Positions 36,999 through 46,552 are shown, numbered from the stretch's first letter. The stretch is DNA of 64,000 bases from Microcystis aeruginosa LEGE 91341 (GCF_015206885.1 NZ_JADEXY010000005.1:1-64000), one strand, 5' to 3'. Notes: generated by a model not told the origin, from the letters alone. Made by a program: numbers and translations.

Positions 36999-37092
36999 CA
37001 TACTAAATCCGTTGAGCATAGGCTACTTATGAGGACAGGCAATAGGCAAAAGGGGGAATAAATAATCATTCTTTAATAACCAGATTTAGTAT
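36999..37092. mobile_element. MITE copy 1 (ATACTAAATC ends)
   Basis: A 93-bp element that starts with ATACTAAATCCGTTGAG and ends with AACCAGATTTAGTAT, so its ends are inverted repeats of ATACTAAATC. A second, very similar copy lies in the same orientation at 37238. Solo ends of the same family are at 32862-32885 and 46549. It has no coding capacity. Confidence 0.65.
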
Positions 37093-37237
37093 CAGTAATG
37101 TTGTGAAAATCTTTGATATTTTTGGTTGCAATAATAACCCGAAGCTCTCCCGCCCGTCCGCTTCATCAACTTGTTAGTATTTGTGTAAGAATAACCTGAA
37201 CAATTGTTATAGGAAAGATAGATTCACACTACATTTC

Positions 37238-37345
37238 ATACTAAATCCGTTGAGTATAGGCTACTTATGAGGAGAGGCACTCATGCAAGAGGCAAGAGGC
37301 AAAAGGGAGAATAAATAATCAGTTTTTAATAACCGGATTTAGGAT
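37238..37345. mobile_element. MITE copy 2 (ATACTAAATC ends)
   Basis: The same element as copy 1, with a short internal expansion (GCAAGAGGCAAGAGGC units) that makes it about 108 bp. The right end is degenerate (AACCGGATTTAGGAT). The 145 bp between the two copies contain no gene. Confidence 0.65.
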
Positions 37346-37390
37346 TATTCATAGTCAAACTTCCGATACGTCCCCACTGAGGACTCAGCA

Positions 37391-37478
37391 GGCTAACGTT
37401 GCCCATCACCCGCCGCAGATAGCCTTGAACAATTAACAGAAGCCTTTTAACGGTCGGTGTGCATTGGGTTTGTTATGC
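37391..37478 (-). repeat. attC-like imperfect palindrome after the 37473 gene
   Basis: Read on the minus strand, the site starts with GCATAAC (RYYYAAC-like, and including the TAA stop of the gene) and ends with GTTAGCC (GTTRRRY-like). The inner arms AACCCAATGCACACCG and GGTGATGGGCAACG pair imperfectly. This is the layout of an integron attC site of about 88 bp. No integrase gene is present in the window. I judge it by eye only. Confidence 0.35.
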
Positions 37479-38219
37479 GAGCGTCCTGCGGGAAAGCAAA
37501 TGAGCGCATCGATTGCCGAGTTCCTCCCGAAGTCGATTTGATACTCCATAGGACGATTGTATGTTGATCGTCCAAGCGATGACGCGAATTCTATCATTGA
37601 ACCAACCATTGAAAAGCTCAATGTCGTGCTTGTGGAATCCCTTAATCGCCTCAGATTCTTGCCACCTAATGTCAAACGATTGACGGAAATGAGTTAGAAC
37701 GCCACGACCATTGATCAGAATGCAATCAAGTTGTGAATCCAACATTTGTTGATGCAAAAAGCTTACATCGTTCTTAAGCAGTTGCTTTTTAACATCTGAC
37801 TCCAGACCACTCCAAACAGGATAAGTAGCCCATTGTACCAAATCAAGATGACAAGCAGTATTGTCGTAGTAGGATCCTCCACAGAGCCGAAGAATTGCAT
37901 CTAGCTGGTCAAACCACTTCCTGTACGGGTTACGGTGAAAGTAAGTATTGCAATCGTTGACGATTGTTTGTATATCGGAATCACTCGCATCTTCAATCGA
38001 GGTAAGACCAAGAGAAATGTTCGTCGATAGACGGCGGTCTTCGTCAGATAAAAGATTGCCATTTGCGTCAACAAATTCTGCGCGGCTTGGATTCAAGCCA
38101 AGTGTCGCTATTCTAGCAGTTTGAGCATTTCCGAAAGCTATAACTGGTGTTGATTGCGGGACAACAAACTCACCGGGGAGGGGTTGGCGAATTCTTGAAG
38201 TAATATATTCAGCTACCAT
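37473..38219 (-). CDS. Hypothetical protein, possibly uracil-DNA-glycosylase-like fold
   Basis: A 248-residue soluble protein. The segment ATLGLNPSRAEF (about residues 35-46) resembles motif A of uracil-DNA-glycosylase-superfamily proteins, and HLDLVQWATYPVW and CILINGRGVLTHF could be later strands of that fold, but no catalytic set is certain. Codon use looks less AT-rich than the neighbours. The stop codon lies in an attC-like palindrome, so the gene may be an integron cassette. Function unknown. Confidence 0.5.
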   Translation of the reverse strand: MVAEYITSRIRQPLPGEFVVPQSTPVIAFGNAQTARIATLGLNPSRAEFVDANGNLLSDEDRRLSTNISLGLTSIEDASDSDIQTIVNDCNTYFHRNPYRKWFDQLDAILRLCGGSYYDNTACHLDLVQWATYPVWSGLESDVKKQLLKNDVSFLHQQMLDSQLDCILINGRGVLTHFRQSFDIRWQESEAIKGFHKHDIELFNGWFNDRIRVIAWTINIQSSYGVSNRLREELGNRCAHLLSRRTLA

Positions 38220-38287
38220 GTATTTCGTGAAATAACCTTTACCGCATAACTATATTATTATAGTGACATTTTCCGTCTAATCAACTC

Positions 38288-38389
38288 CTATTGATAAACT
38301 TCTGTACATAACTTTTGATCTTCTGGCCAGTCTTCACCGATCGGGGTTACTAATAAGCTTAAAATGTTAGAGTCCAGAATTACAATCAC
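38288..38389 (-). pseudogene. N-terminal fragment of a PIN-domain toxin (VapC-like)
   Basis: A 33-codon frame from a GTG. It begins VIVILDSNILSLLVTP, the first strand and helix of PIN-domain ribonucleases with the first catalytic aspartate (Asp6). The frame then stops (residue 33), where a full toxin would have about 130-150 residues. The rest of the domain is missing. Confidence 0.45.
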
Positions 38390-38444
38390 TCTTTTAATCC
38401 CATCCCTTAACTTTTCTCAGATTTTCTAACTGTTCTAAGCGAGA

Positions 38445-38753
38445 TTATGCCCATGCGATCGCTGGCTGATTTTTTTGTTTCTGCACTTGATCGGTATCGG
38501 ATTTATTCGACGTATAAAAGTCTGTCCAATTGAGAGGTTTAGTTTCTTGATTTTCGTATTCTTGTATTTGCCAGAGGATTGCCATAGCCGTATGCTTTAA
38601 AGAGATTAAAACTTGCTTAAACTGACTTGTTTTCTCTGGTTGCAAGCTAGGATCATTTAAAAAAGCCGGCTCTTCGGTTTGTGTTATGCAATGGACGGGG
38701 GTTATAAGGAATGAAACCCTTATAGAGACAGACATTACCGCAATTTTTGTCAA
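38445..38753 (-). CDS. Hypothetical protein, possible decayed antitoxin
   Basis: A 102-residue frame directly upstream of the PIN remnant on the same strand. After its TAA stop the same frame continues for 14 codons as SRLEQLENLRKVKGWD, a typical basic-amphipathic antitoxin tail, just before the toxin GTG. This suggests that the stop is a mutation in an antitoxin gene. The N-terminal start is uncertain; several residues before AFLNDPS look non-native. Low confidence that it makes a protein. Confidence 0.3.
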   Translation of the reverse strand: MTKIAVMSVSIRVSFLITPVHCITQTEEPAFLNDPSLQPEKTSQFKQVLISLKHTAMAILWQIQEYENQETKPLNWTDFYTSNKSDTDQVQKQKNQPAIAWA

Positions 38754-38755
38754 TT

Positions 38756-38905
38756 ATTTTCGATCTAGAGCGAACTAATCAATTAAATCCCTTGCCAGAT
38801 AAGGATTTAGTCGATTTATGCCCCCCTATCGAACCATACCAAGTCCCGAAGATACTGATTAACGAAGGCGGTCGGCAGGGGGCAGGAGGCCGTTTCTATA
38901 ACTGA
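38756..38905 (+). pseudogene. C-terminal fragment of an unrecognised protein
   Basis: An open stretch with no start codon encodes FDLERTNQLNPLPDKDLVDL, then CPPIEPYQVPKILINEG and stops. Its composition looks like true protein rather than chance. I cannot name the family. It suggests that an upstream part was lost in this island. Confidence 0.25.
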
Positions 38906-38964
38906 TAGAGCTTACAGTATAGTGATTAATAGAAGCATTTTGCAAAGAATTATCGAGATAAAGA

Positions 38965-40437
38965 ATGGATATTCGATCGACTGACACCTCGCTCCTTACT
39001 TGGACAGGAGATACTTTAGCCCTAGGTTTACCAGAAGGAACCATCGAGATTGCAGGAGAATTGGCAGAATTGAACGATAAACTGGGGGGAACCCTAGAGG
39101 AACTCATCTCCGAGACGGAATTCGAGGGAAAATTAGGCAGCAGTGCGGCGACTCGTCTAGGTGGGGGTCCGATTCGCAAATTAATCCTGGTGGGATTGGG
39201 AAAAACTACGGATTTCGACCTGCAAACCCTGCGTCTAGCCGCCGCTGCCATCGCTCGTCTGGCCAAACAACAAAAAAGCCAAGCTCTGGCCATCAGTTTA
39301 CCGGTAGTTGGCAATCAGTCCGCCACTGCCGGAGCAATCGCAGAAGGGCTGCTGCTGGCCAATCATCAGGATACCCGCTTCAAGTCCACTAAAGAGGAAA
39401 AAGGAGCCAAATTAGAAACCGTCGAGTTATTGGGTTTAGGAGAGCAAACATCAGCGATCGCCAAAGCCGCGCAGATCTGTTCCGGGGTGATTCTGGCCAG
39501 AGAATTAGTCAATGCTCCCGCTAACACCGTCACCCCTCTGACCATGGCAGAAACCGCCGAGCAAATTGCCGCCGAATACGGATTAAGTCTCAAAATTCTG
39601 GAACAGGAAGAATGCGAAAGCTTGGGTATGGGAGCCTTCCTAGGAGTGGCCAAAGCCTCGGATATTCCCCCGAAATTCCTTCATTTAATCTATAAACCCC
39701 AAGGAACCCCGAAACGTAAACTAGCAATCGTCGGCAAAAGTTTAACCTTTGATTCCGGCGGTTTGAATATTAAAGGGGCCGGCAGTGGCATCGAAACCAT
39801 GAAAATGGATATGGGAGGTGGTGCCGCCACCCTAGGCGCAGCCAAGGCGATCGCCCAATTACGGCCAGAAGTGGAAGTACACTTTATCTGTCCGGCTACG
39901 GAAAATATGATTAGTGGTCGCGCTATGCACCCCGGGGACATTTTAACCGCTTCTAACGGCAAAACTATTGAAGTCAATAACACCGATGCCGAGGGACGAT
40001 TAACCTTGGCCGACGCCTTGGTTTTTGCGGAAAAATTAGAGGTGGATGCGATCGTGGATCTAGCCACTTTAACCGGGGCCTGTGTCGTCGCTTTAGGGGA
40101 CGATATCGCCGGTTTATGGAGTAGCGATGAGAGTCTCGCTGCTCAACTCCAAGAGTCCGCTAAATTAGCCGGCGAAAAATTCTGGCCGATGCCTCTAGAA
40201 GAAAAATATTTCGAGGGTCTGAAGTCTCCAATTGCCGATATGAAAAACACCGGCCCGCGCCCCGGCGGTTCCATTACAGCCGCTTTATTTTTGAAGCAAT
40301 TCATTAATAATACTCCCTGGCTCCACCTAGATATCGCAGGACCGGTCTGGTCCGATAAGGAAAATGGCGTTAATAATGCCGGAGCCACCGGTTTTCCCGT
40401 CCGCACTCTGGTTAATTGGGTGATGGCCAATAATTAA
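38965..40437 (+). CDS. pepA: Leucyl aminopeptidase
   Basis: A 490-residue M17 aminopeptidase. The family signature [14 protein letters not shown] is at residues about 338-351, and the metal and catalytic block [13 protein letters not shown] lies near residue 262. It removes N-terminal residues from peptides in the cytoplasm using two metal ions, as a hexamer. The start at 38965 fits the usual N-terminal domain. The gene is intact and housekeeping in character. Confidence 0.95.
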   Translation: MDIRSTDTSLLTWTGDTLALGLPEGTIEIAGELAELNDKLGGTLEELISETEFEGKLGSSAATRLGGGPIRKLILVGLGKTTDFDLQTLRLAAAAIARLAKQQKSQALAISLPVVGNQSATAGAIAEGLLLANHQDTRFKSTKEEKGAKLETVELLGLGEQTSAIAKAAQICSGVILARELVNAPANTVTPLTMAETAEQIAAEYGLSLKILEQEECESLGMGAFLGVAKASDIPPKFLHLIYKPQGTPKRKLAIVGKSLTFDSGGLNIKGAGSGIETMKMDMGGGAATLGAAKAIAQLRPEVEVHFICPATENMISGRAMHPGDILTASNGKTIEVNNTDAEGRLTLADALVFAEKLEVDAIVDLATLTGACVVALGDDIAGLWSSDESLAAQLQESAKLAGEKFWPMPLEEKYFEGLKSPIADMKNTGPRPGGSITAALFLKQFINNTPWLHLDIAGPVWSDKENGVNNAGATGFPVRTLVNWVMANN

Positions 40438-40607
40438 GTTATCGGTGATCGGTAAGCGGTGTTAAGTGAGGAGTATTTTCACTGATTACTGTTTACTGAT
40501 CCCTGACAAATCTCCCCAAACCCTAACCCCTATTCCCCAATAACTGATAACTGCTAGACTAATTGGGTTACGCTTGCAAGATTAATAAAACCAGTGTCGA
40601 GATTAGA

Positions 40608-41792
40608 ATGCAGGGACTTTTAAGAAAACTTTGGCGTGCGATCGAAAACTTTTTTACCCGACTTTTGGGGGGACAAGGGGGAAAGGGGAGAGTACAAGCG
40701 ATCGAATCTGTTCCCCTAACCGATACAGACTACGAGTTTCTCTATATGCAGTTACTCGATGGAGTGGCCCACGGTTGGCACGAAGGCAGAATTCTGAGAT
40801 TTTTTGAGAAATTGGGCGATCGAGGTCGGCAAAAAGATTGGGTAGAATGGTTAGAGCGTTTTGGAACCCGTCTGCAATCCTCCGCTTCCCTTAACCAAAT
40901 TCTCGCCACCAGAATGATCCGTTTGGGAGAATTAGCTCGCGCTTTCCCCGGGATTGAACGTATTGGTGAAGCTTCCTACGAGATCGGTTATCAACTCTAC
41001 AGCAAAGAAACTGCCACTTTAATCTGGGAATACGCCGGCGACGATGAGGCACCGGGTAGTTATTCCCTGCCGCAACCGCCAGAAAATCTCTTATATTCCG
41101 GTGAAACTAGCGATTTTAACGGTAATGACCCAGAAAATCCCCAATTAGAAACCCTCACCCTCGATGAATTATTTAACCGTCTGCAAAACGATCCTACCCT
41201 AGCGGGCCAAATCGCCGAACAATTGGGCATCGAAAATAAGGACGCAGAAAGCATTATTGATAGTCTCATCGCTCAATTTTCCTCCCAGGAAGGTAAAAAC
41301 CCTGAAACTGCCGAAGATTGGTTTCATCAGGGCCTAGAACAGGCAAATTTAGGCAATTGGTCAAATGCGATCGCTGATTGGGAACAGGCCTTAAAGATCG
41401 ATCCCCAATTAGCCTCGGCCTGGCATAATCGGGGTAGTGCCTTAGCCATGGTCGGTAACTACGAAGAAGCGTTAAATAGTTATGATCGCGCCCTAGAAAT
41501 CACCCCCAACGATCACCAAATCATTAACGCTAGAGGCAGCGCCCTATACGGACTGCAACGTTGGCAAGAGGCTTTAGAATGTTGGCAACAGGTGCTAGAA
41601 GCGGACGATAATTTTTATCAAGCTTGGTACAATCGCGGCAGTACCCTAGAAAATTTAGGCGAAACCCAAGCAGCGATCGCCTGTTACCAAAAAGCTTTAG
41701 GGATTGCGCCGGATTTTGAGCTTGCCCAAACCCGTCTAGAGGCTTTACTAGGGCAAAAACCGCCCGAAGACGACGGTAATCCCCCCGCCTGA
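40608..41792 (+). CDS. TPR-containing protein
   Basis: A 394-residue protein. It starts at the ATG at 40608 (MQGLLRKLWRAIENFFTRLLGG), a basic amphipathic helix; the frame open from 40563 adds residues with no support. The middle (about 35-200) is a conserved cyanobacterial region with no name known to me, and the last third has three to four TPRs (EDWFHQGLEQANLGNWSNAI and following). It lies just before ftsH on the same strand (78 bp), perhaps co-transcribed. Confidence 0.75.
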   Translation: MQGLLRKLWRAIENFFTRLLGGQGGKGRVQAIESVPLTDTDYEFLYMQLLDGVAHGWHEGRILRFFEKLGDRGRQKDWVEWLERFGTRLQSSASLNQILATRMIRLGELARAFPGIERIGEASYEIGYQLYSKETATLIWEYAGDDEAPGSYSLPQPPENLLYSGETSDFNGNDPENPQLETLTLDELFNRLQNDPTLAGQIAEQLGIENKDAESIIDSLIAQFSSQEGKNPETAEDWFHQGLEQANLGNWSNAIADWEQALKIDPQLASAWHNRGSALAMVGNYEEALNSYDRALEITPNDHQIINARGSALYGLQRWQEALECWQQVLEADDNFYQAWYNRGSTLENLGETQAAIACYQKALGIAPDFELAQTRLEALLGQKPPEDDGNPPA

Positions 41793-41869
41793 TTCAATCT
41801 GAACTTGAGCAGTCAACAGCCTACAATGAGGAGAGGATAGAGACTAATTTTAATCAATCAGGCCCAGCA

Positions 41870-43747
41870 ATGAGTATAAAAAGCAAACCTCCTTCACAAT
41901 CTCGCCTGATCGGTAATGTTTTATTAGCCGTAGGCGGCTTATTTCTGATTGTTAACCTTCTTTTCCCGCAATTATTTGGCCCTAGCGTCCCCAAAGTTCC
42001 CTATAGTCTTTTTATCGACCAAGTGGAAGATGGTAACGTCGCTAGGGTATCCGTGGGACAGAATGAGATTCGTTATCAGCTTAAAAACGACCAAGAGGGC
42101 AACTACGGACGAATTTTCAGCACTACACCGATTTTTGACCTAGAATTGCCCAAACGTCTAGAAGCTAAGGGCGTAGAATTCGCCGCCGCACCACCGCCAA
42201 AAAATGGCTGGATTGGTAGTGTTCTCAGTTGGGTGATTCCTCCCCTGATTTTTGTTGGTATTTGGCAATTTTTCCTCGCTCGCAGCGGTGGCGGTGGTCC
42301 AGCCGGGGCTTTATCGATTACCAAAAGTCGCGCTAAAGTCTATGTGGAAGGAGACACCACCAAAACCACTTTTAAAGATGTGGCCGGTGTGGAAGAAGCG
42401 AAAACCGAATTGGCCGAAATCGTTGAATTTCTTAAATATCCCCAACGTTACATTCAAATCGGGGCGCGGATTCCCAAGGGTGTCCTCCTAGTCGGTCCGC
42501 CGGGGACAGGCAAAACCCTGCTGGCAAAAGCAGTCGCGGGAGAAGCGGGAGTTGCTTTCTTTAGTATCTCAGGTTCGGAATTCGTGGAACTCTTTGTCGG
42601 TGCGGGTGCAGCCCGAGTGCGGGATCTGTTTGAACAGGCCAAGAAAAAAGCCCCCTGTATTATTTTTATCGATGAATTAGACGCGATCGGTAAATCTCGC
42701 GCTAACGGTAATTTTATGGGGGGTAACGATGAACGGGAACAGACTTTAAACCAATTATTGACCGAAATGGACGGTTTTAACGCTGGTGATGCGACGGTAA
42801 TCGTGCTGGCCGCTACTAATCGCCCAGAAACTCTTGATCCCGCCCTTTTACGTCCTGGCCGTTTTGATCGCCAAGTGTTAGTTGATCGTCCCGATCTGGC
42901 TGGACGCTTAAAAATCCTCGAAATCTACGCAGGTAAGGTAAAATTAGGCTCGGATGTGGATTTAAAACAGATTGCTACCCGTACCCCCGGTTTTGCTGGT
43001 GCTGACTTAGCTAATCTAGTCAATGAGGCCGCTTTATTGGCAGCCCGCAATCAACGCAGCACCGTCGCTCAAGAGGACTTTAATGAGGCAATCGAGCGGG
43101 TAGTGGCGGGTTTAGAGAAGAAAAGCCGGGTTCTCTCGGAAAAAGAGAAGAAAATCGTTGCTTATCACGAAGTTGGTCACGCTCTCGTCGGTGCAGTTAT
43201 GCCGGGGGGTGGTAAAGTTGCTAAGATTTCGATCGTGCCTCGCGGCATGGCAGCCCTCGGTTATACCCTGCAAATGCCCACGGAAGACCGTTTCCTCATG
43301 GATGATACGGAATTACGCGACCAAATTGCTACTCTTTTAGGTGGTCGGGCCGCCGAGGAGATTATCTTTGGTAGTATTACTACTGGGGCTGCTAATGACC
43401 TGCAGCGGGCGACGGATTTGGCCGAACGCATGGTGACGACCTATGGTATGAGTAAGACTCTCGGTCCCCTAGCCTACGAAAAAGGTCAACAGAATAGTTT
43501 TCTGGGAGATGGTATGATGAATCCCCGGCGCTTGGTGAGCGATGATACGGCCAAAGCGATCGATAATGAAGTGAAAGAGATTGTCGAAAATGGTCATCAG
43601 CAGGCCCTGGATATTCTCGCTCAAAATCGCGATTTGCTCGAAGAAATTGCCCAAGAAATCCTCAGTAAAGAGGTGATTGAAGGGGAACAATTGCAAGCAC
43701 TGCTCGATCGCGTTAAACCCCTCGATCGAGAACCTGTTACTGTTTAG
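41870..43747 (+). CDS. ftsH: ATP-dependent zinc metalloprotease FtsH
   Basis: A 625-residue FtsH. Two membrane helices (about 14-34 and 105-125) flank a lumenal domain. The AAA domain has Walker A GPPGTGKT at about residue 208 and the second region of homology; the zinc site is His433-Glu-Val-Gly-His437. It extracts and degrades membrane proteins; in cyanobacteria FtsH complexes repair photosystem II by removing damaged D1. Which of the four paralogues it is cannot be fixed from sequence memory. Confidence 0.95.
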   Translation: MSIKSKPPSQSRLIGNVLLAVGGLFLIVNLLFPQLFGPSVPKVPYSLFIDQVEDGNVARVSVGQNEIRYQLKNDQEGNYGRIFSTTPIFDLELPKRLEAKGVEFAAAPPPKNGWIGSVLSWVIPPLIFVGIWQFFLARSGGGGPAGALSITKSRAKVYVEGDTTKTTFKDVAGVEEAKTELAEIVEFLKYPQRYIQIGARIPKGVLLVGPPGTGKTLLAKAVAGEAGVAFFSISGSEFVELFVGAGAARVRDLFEQAKKKAPCIIFIDELDAIGKSRANGNFMGGNDEREQTLNQLLTEMDGFNAGDATVIVLAATNRPETLDPALLRPGRFDRQVLVDRPDLAGRLKILEIYAGKVKLGSDVDLKQIATRTPGFAGADLANLVNEAALLAARNQRSTVAQEDFNEAIERVVAGLEKKSRVLSEKEKKIVAYHEVGHALVGAVMPGGGKVAKISIVPRGMAALGYTLQMPTEDRFLMDDTELRDQIATLLGGRAAEEIIFGSITTGAANDLQRATDLAERMVTTYGMSKTLGPLAYEKGQQNSFLGDGMMNPRRLVSDDTAKAIDNEVKEIVENGHQQALDILAQNRDLLEEIAQEILSKEVIEGEQLQALLDRVKPLDREPVTV

Positions 43748-43768
43748 ATTGATTTGATTTTTACCTGA

Positions 43769-43797
43769 CCCTATCTTGAAGAAAGATGGGGTTTTTT
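43769..43797 (+). terminator. Rho-independent terminator of ftsH
   Basis: A 9-bp stem CCCTATCTT / AAGATGGGG (with a T-G pair) is followed by TTTTTT, 22 bp after the ftsH stop. Confidence 0.85.
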
Positions 43798-43829
43798 CCT
43801 GTTATAATCTGGTTATTAAAAATTGATTT

Positions 43830-43887
43830 GAGTAGAAAACGGGTTTCTTCGAGAAACCCGTTTTCTGTGCGTTACTCAACGGATTTA
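43830..43887 (+). repeat. Hairpin repeat, copy 1 of an inverted pair
   Basis: A 58-bp unit containing a 15-bp stem AGAAAACGGGTTTCT / AGAAACCCGTTTTCT, followed by TGCGTTACTCAACGGATTTA. The reverse complement of the same unit, with two differences, is at 46553-46610. Its end GGATTTA is shared with the MITE family at 36999. Confidence 0.75.
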
Positions 43888-43985
43888 ATCTTAACCCCTA
43901 TTAGGGATTAATACTTTGTAGGGTTGATTCATGAATCAACCCTACAGCGTTCCAATTAATCTTAACCCCTATTAGAGATTGAAAC
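43878..43985 (+). CRISPR. Decayed CRISPR array: two repeats, one spacer
   Basis: At 43949-43985 a 37-bp unit starts GTTCCAATTAAT and ends GAGATTGAAAC, with CTTAACCCCTATTAG in the middle. This is the cyanobacterial I-D/III-type repeat that ends in ATTGAAAC. A degenerate copy (TTAATCTTAACCCCTATTAG, then GGATT) is at 43885-43909; its 5' part is replaced by the hairpin repeat. Between them lies a 34-39-bp spacer dominated by a 28-bp perfect palindrome (GTAGGGTTGATTCA and its complement). No cas genes are present. Identification of the repeat class is from memory. Confidence 0.55.
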
Positions 43986-44058
43986 TGGGAGGCAAAAATC
44001 AGCGATACTGATATTGAGATCACGATGGTGAATCCAGAAGAGATAAAGGAGACAGAAA

Positions 44059-44241
44059 ATGGCTAACGAAACCGTCACTTATTCCCTAGAAGCTGTTCTG
44101 ACAAGGATTGAGGGAAAAATCGACTCTCTGGAAAAACGGATCGATGAGAGATTTGATCAGGTAGATAAGAGATTTGATAGGATAGAAGAACGGTTGACAA
44201 AAGTGAGATGTAGCCAAAGACTCTCTGGGAAATGCAGTTAA
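44059..44241 (+). pseudogene. Truncated coiled-coil protein
   Basis: A 60-residue frame with heptad pattern (RIEGKIDSLEKRIDERFDQV, then DKRFDRIEERL) that belongs to small cyanobacterial coiled-coil proteins that normally continue for 50-150 more residues and often end in a membrane helix. Here the frame leaves the pattern at KVRCSQRLSG and stops. A good GGAG ribosome-binding site precedes the ATG. It may be made but is likely a truncated copy. Confidence 0.45.
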
Positions 44242-44265
44242 ATAATTGGATGGCGACCTAAAAAT

Positions 44266-45618
44266 ATGAGTGAATTAACTATTCGTCCAGCTAAAATTAG
44301 TGGTGTCATCCCAGATTCGATCGCCGCCGAGGTAGGTTTTGAAATCGGGGATGCGCTCGTCTCTATTAATGGTAATCGTCCCCGGGATTTAATCGATTAT
44401 CAATTTTTATGTGCCGATGAATTTTTAACCCTAGAAGTGCTTGATAGTCAGGGCAAAACTCACCAAGTAAAAATCGAAAAAGATTATCATGAAGACTTAG
44501 GTTTAGAGTTTGAAACTGCCCTTTTTGATGGCTTAATTCAGTGTAATAATAAATGTCCTTTTTGCTTTATCGATCAACAACCAGAGGGCAAAAGAGAAAC
44601 TTTATACTATAAAGATGATGACTATCGCTTAAGTTTTCTCTATGGCAGTTATTTAACCTTAACTAATCTCACCTCAAAAGAATGGCAGCGGATCGAAAAG
44701 ATGCGAATCTCACCGCTTTTTGTGTCCGTTCATGCCACGGAACCCGATCTGAGAATTCGTCTCTTAAAAAATACCCGCGCTGGTCAAATTTTAGACCATT
44801 TAAAATGGCTACAAGCGAGACAATTACAAATTCATGCCCAAGTGGTAGTTTGTCCCAATATTAATGATGGAATTCATCTCGAAAGAACCCTGTTGGATCT
44901 GGTTTCTTTTCATCGGGGAGATATGCCCTGTGTGGAGTCGATTGCCGTAGTTCCCGTGGGATTAACCCGCTTTCGTCCCCAAGAAGATGAATTAATTCCC
45001 GTTAGTCAAGAAAAAGCGCGAGAAGTGATCGAACAAGTCCAAACTTTACAGAACAAATTTCGTCAAGAATTTGGCAGTAATGTGGTGTGGTTAGCCGATG
45101 AATGGTTTTTAATTGCCCGAGTCGATTTACCCCCTCAATCTCACTACGAAGACTATCCCCAAATCGGTAACGGAGTTGGCTCAATTCGTCAATTTATTAG
45201 GGATTTCCAGAAGAGGGCTAAGAAGTTATTACCTGCTCAAATTACTCCATCTAGACGATTGATATGGGTAGTGGGCAATGCGGTAGAACAAGCCTTTCAA
45301 CCCCTAGTTAAACAGTTAAATAAGGTGCGGGGTTTAACCGTGGAATTAGTGGCTTTAAATAGTGATTATTGGGGACAGGAAATCACGGTTACGGGTTTAT
45401 TAACTGGGCAAGATCTTCTCAAAGGATTACAAGGTAAAAATCTTGGGGATGGGGTTTTATTACCCTCCCTTATGCTCAAGCATGGGGAAGCGGTATTTTT
45501 AGATGATATCACCCTAGAAACTGTTATTAATCAGTTAGGAGTCCCTGTTTATCCAGTCCTGGGAGTGGAGGAATTAATTAAAACTTGTCTTACTCTCAAT
45601 CCCTTAAACAAATCCTAA
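44266..45618 (+). CDS. Radical-SAM-like DUF512 protein with PDZ domain
   Basis: A 450-residue protein of the TIGR03279/DUF512 family, characteristic of cyanobacteria and clostridia. A PDZ-like domain (about 8-75) is followed by a radical-SAM-type cluster motif with CNNKCPFCF (Cys92, Cys96, Cys99) and the C-terminal DUF512 domain. It is predicted to bind an Fe-S cluster and use SAM. The substrate is unknown. It begins 24 bp after the coiled-coil fragment. Confidence 0.85.
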   Translation: MSELTIRPAKISGVIPDSIAAEVGFEIGDALVSINGNRPRDLIDYQFLCADEFLTLEVLDSQGKTHQVKIEKDYHEDLGLEFETALFDGLIQCNNKCPFCFIDQQPEGKRETLYYKDDDYRLSFLYGSYLTLTNLTSKEWQRIEKMRISPLFVSVHATEPDLRIRLLKNTRAGQILDHLKWLQARQLQIHAQVVVCPNINDGIHLERTLLDLVSFHRGDMPCVESIAVVPVGLTRFRPQEDELIPVSQEKAREVIEQVQTLQNKFRQEFGSNVVWLADEWFLIARVDLPPQSHYEDYPQIGNGVGSIRQFIRDFQKRAKKLLPAQITPSRRLIWVVGNAVEQAFQPLVKQLNKVRGLTVELVALNSDYWGQEITVTGLLTGQDLLKGLQGKNLGDGVLLPSLMLKHGEAVFLDDITLETVINQLGVPVYPVLGVEELIKTCLTLNPLNKS

Positions 45619-45666
45619 TCTCCTCCAATCCCTTTACTGTTGCCTTTTGCCTCTTGCCTTTAGAAG

Positions 45667-45698
45667 CTGATAACTGATAACTGTTTACTGATAACTGT
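45667..45698. repeat. Heptamer STRR (TGATAAC/TGTTTAC)
   Basis: Four heptamers of the TGATAAC type lie between two convergent genes. No other element is seen in the 80-bp gap. Confidence 0.6.
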
Positions 45699-45699
45699 C

Positions 45700-46494
45700 T
45701 TAGCCTAGCTCCACATTACCAGTCCCTTGAAACATCAGCCAAGAGAGGAAAAAATTAGCCACAAAAATCGCTAATAAAGAAGTTACCACAGCCGTGGTAG
45801 TAGATTGACCAACTCCTTTAGCACCGCCGGTAGTGGTTAAACCCCAACTGCAACCGATAATGGCAATTAAAATCCCAAAAATTAGGGACTTTAACATAGA
45901 GCTAATTAAATCCCATGTTTCCAGAAAATTTTGGGCTGATTGTAAGAATAGGGAATAGGAAATACCGTAAAGACTATCAGAAATCAATAAACCCCCCAGT
46001 AGCCCTGTGACTAAAGAGATAATAGTGAGCAGGGGTAACATTAAACTACAGGCAATCACCCGGGGAATGACCAAATAATCGATCGGATCAGTTTTTAAAA
46101 TATATAAAGCGTCAATTTGTTCTGTTACTCGCATTGTACCAATTTCGGCGGCAAAAGCCGAGCCAACTCTCCCCGCCACCACCACCGCGGTTAAAACCGG
46201 GGCTAATTCTCTTGTTAAAGCCAAGGAAAGGACTCCCCCAACAAAACTACCTGCCCCAAAAAAAATAAATTCTCTGGCTACCTGAATAGTGAAAACCATA
46301 CCCACAAAAGCAGCAGTAATTAGGGCAATTGTCAAGGATTCTGGTCCAACAATACTCATTTGTTCCAGAGTATTACGCCGGTGGATTTTGCCATTAAGAA
46401 TATGTAAAAAAGTTTGTCCCGCTAACAAACTGGCAGCCCCCAAACGTTGAAACCATAAACTTAAACCACTGGCAGCATCACTTTTTCTTGGCAT
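45700..46494 (-). CDS. MlaE-family ABC transporter permease
   Basis: A 264-residue membrane protein of the MlaE/DUF140 family with about five to six helices. The EIGTMRVTEQIDALYILKTD block near residue 122 is the family hallmark. MlaE permeases move phospholipids or related lipids between inner and outer membranes with an ATPase and an MCE protein; those genes are not adjacent here. It converges with the radical-SAM gene. Confidence 0.88.
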   Translation of the reverse strand: MPRKSDAASGLSLWFQRLGAASLLAGQTFLHILNGKIHRRNTLEQMSIVGPESLTIALITAAFVGMVFTIQVAREFIFFGAGSFVGGVLSLALTRELAPVLTAVVVAGRVGSAFAAEIGTMRVTEQIDALYILKTDPIDYLVIPRVIACSLMLPLLTIISLVTGLLGGLLISDSLYGISYSLFLQSAQNFLETWDLISSMLKSLIFGILIAIIGCSWGLTTTGGAKGVGQSTTTAVVTSLLAIFVANFFLSWLMFQGTGNVELG

Positions 46495-46552
46495 TTGTCG
46501 AGGGACTATCGCTAAAATTTAACTTATTATAGGCGAGAATTCCCTCTGATAC

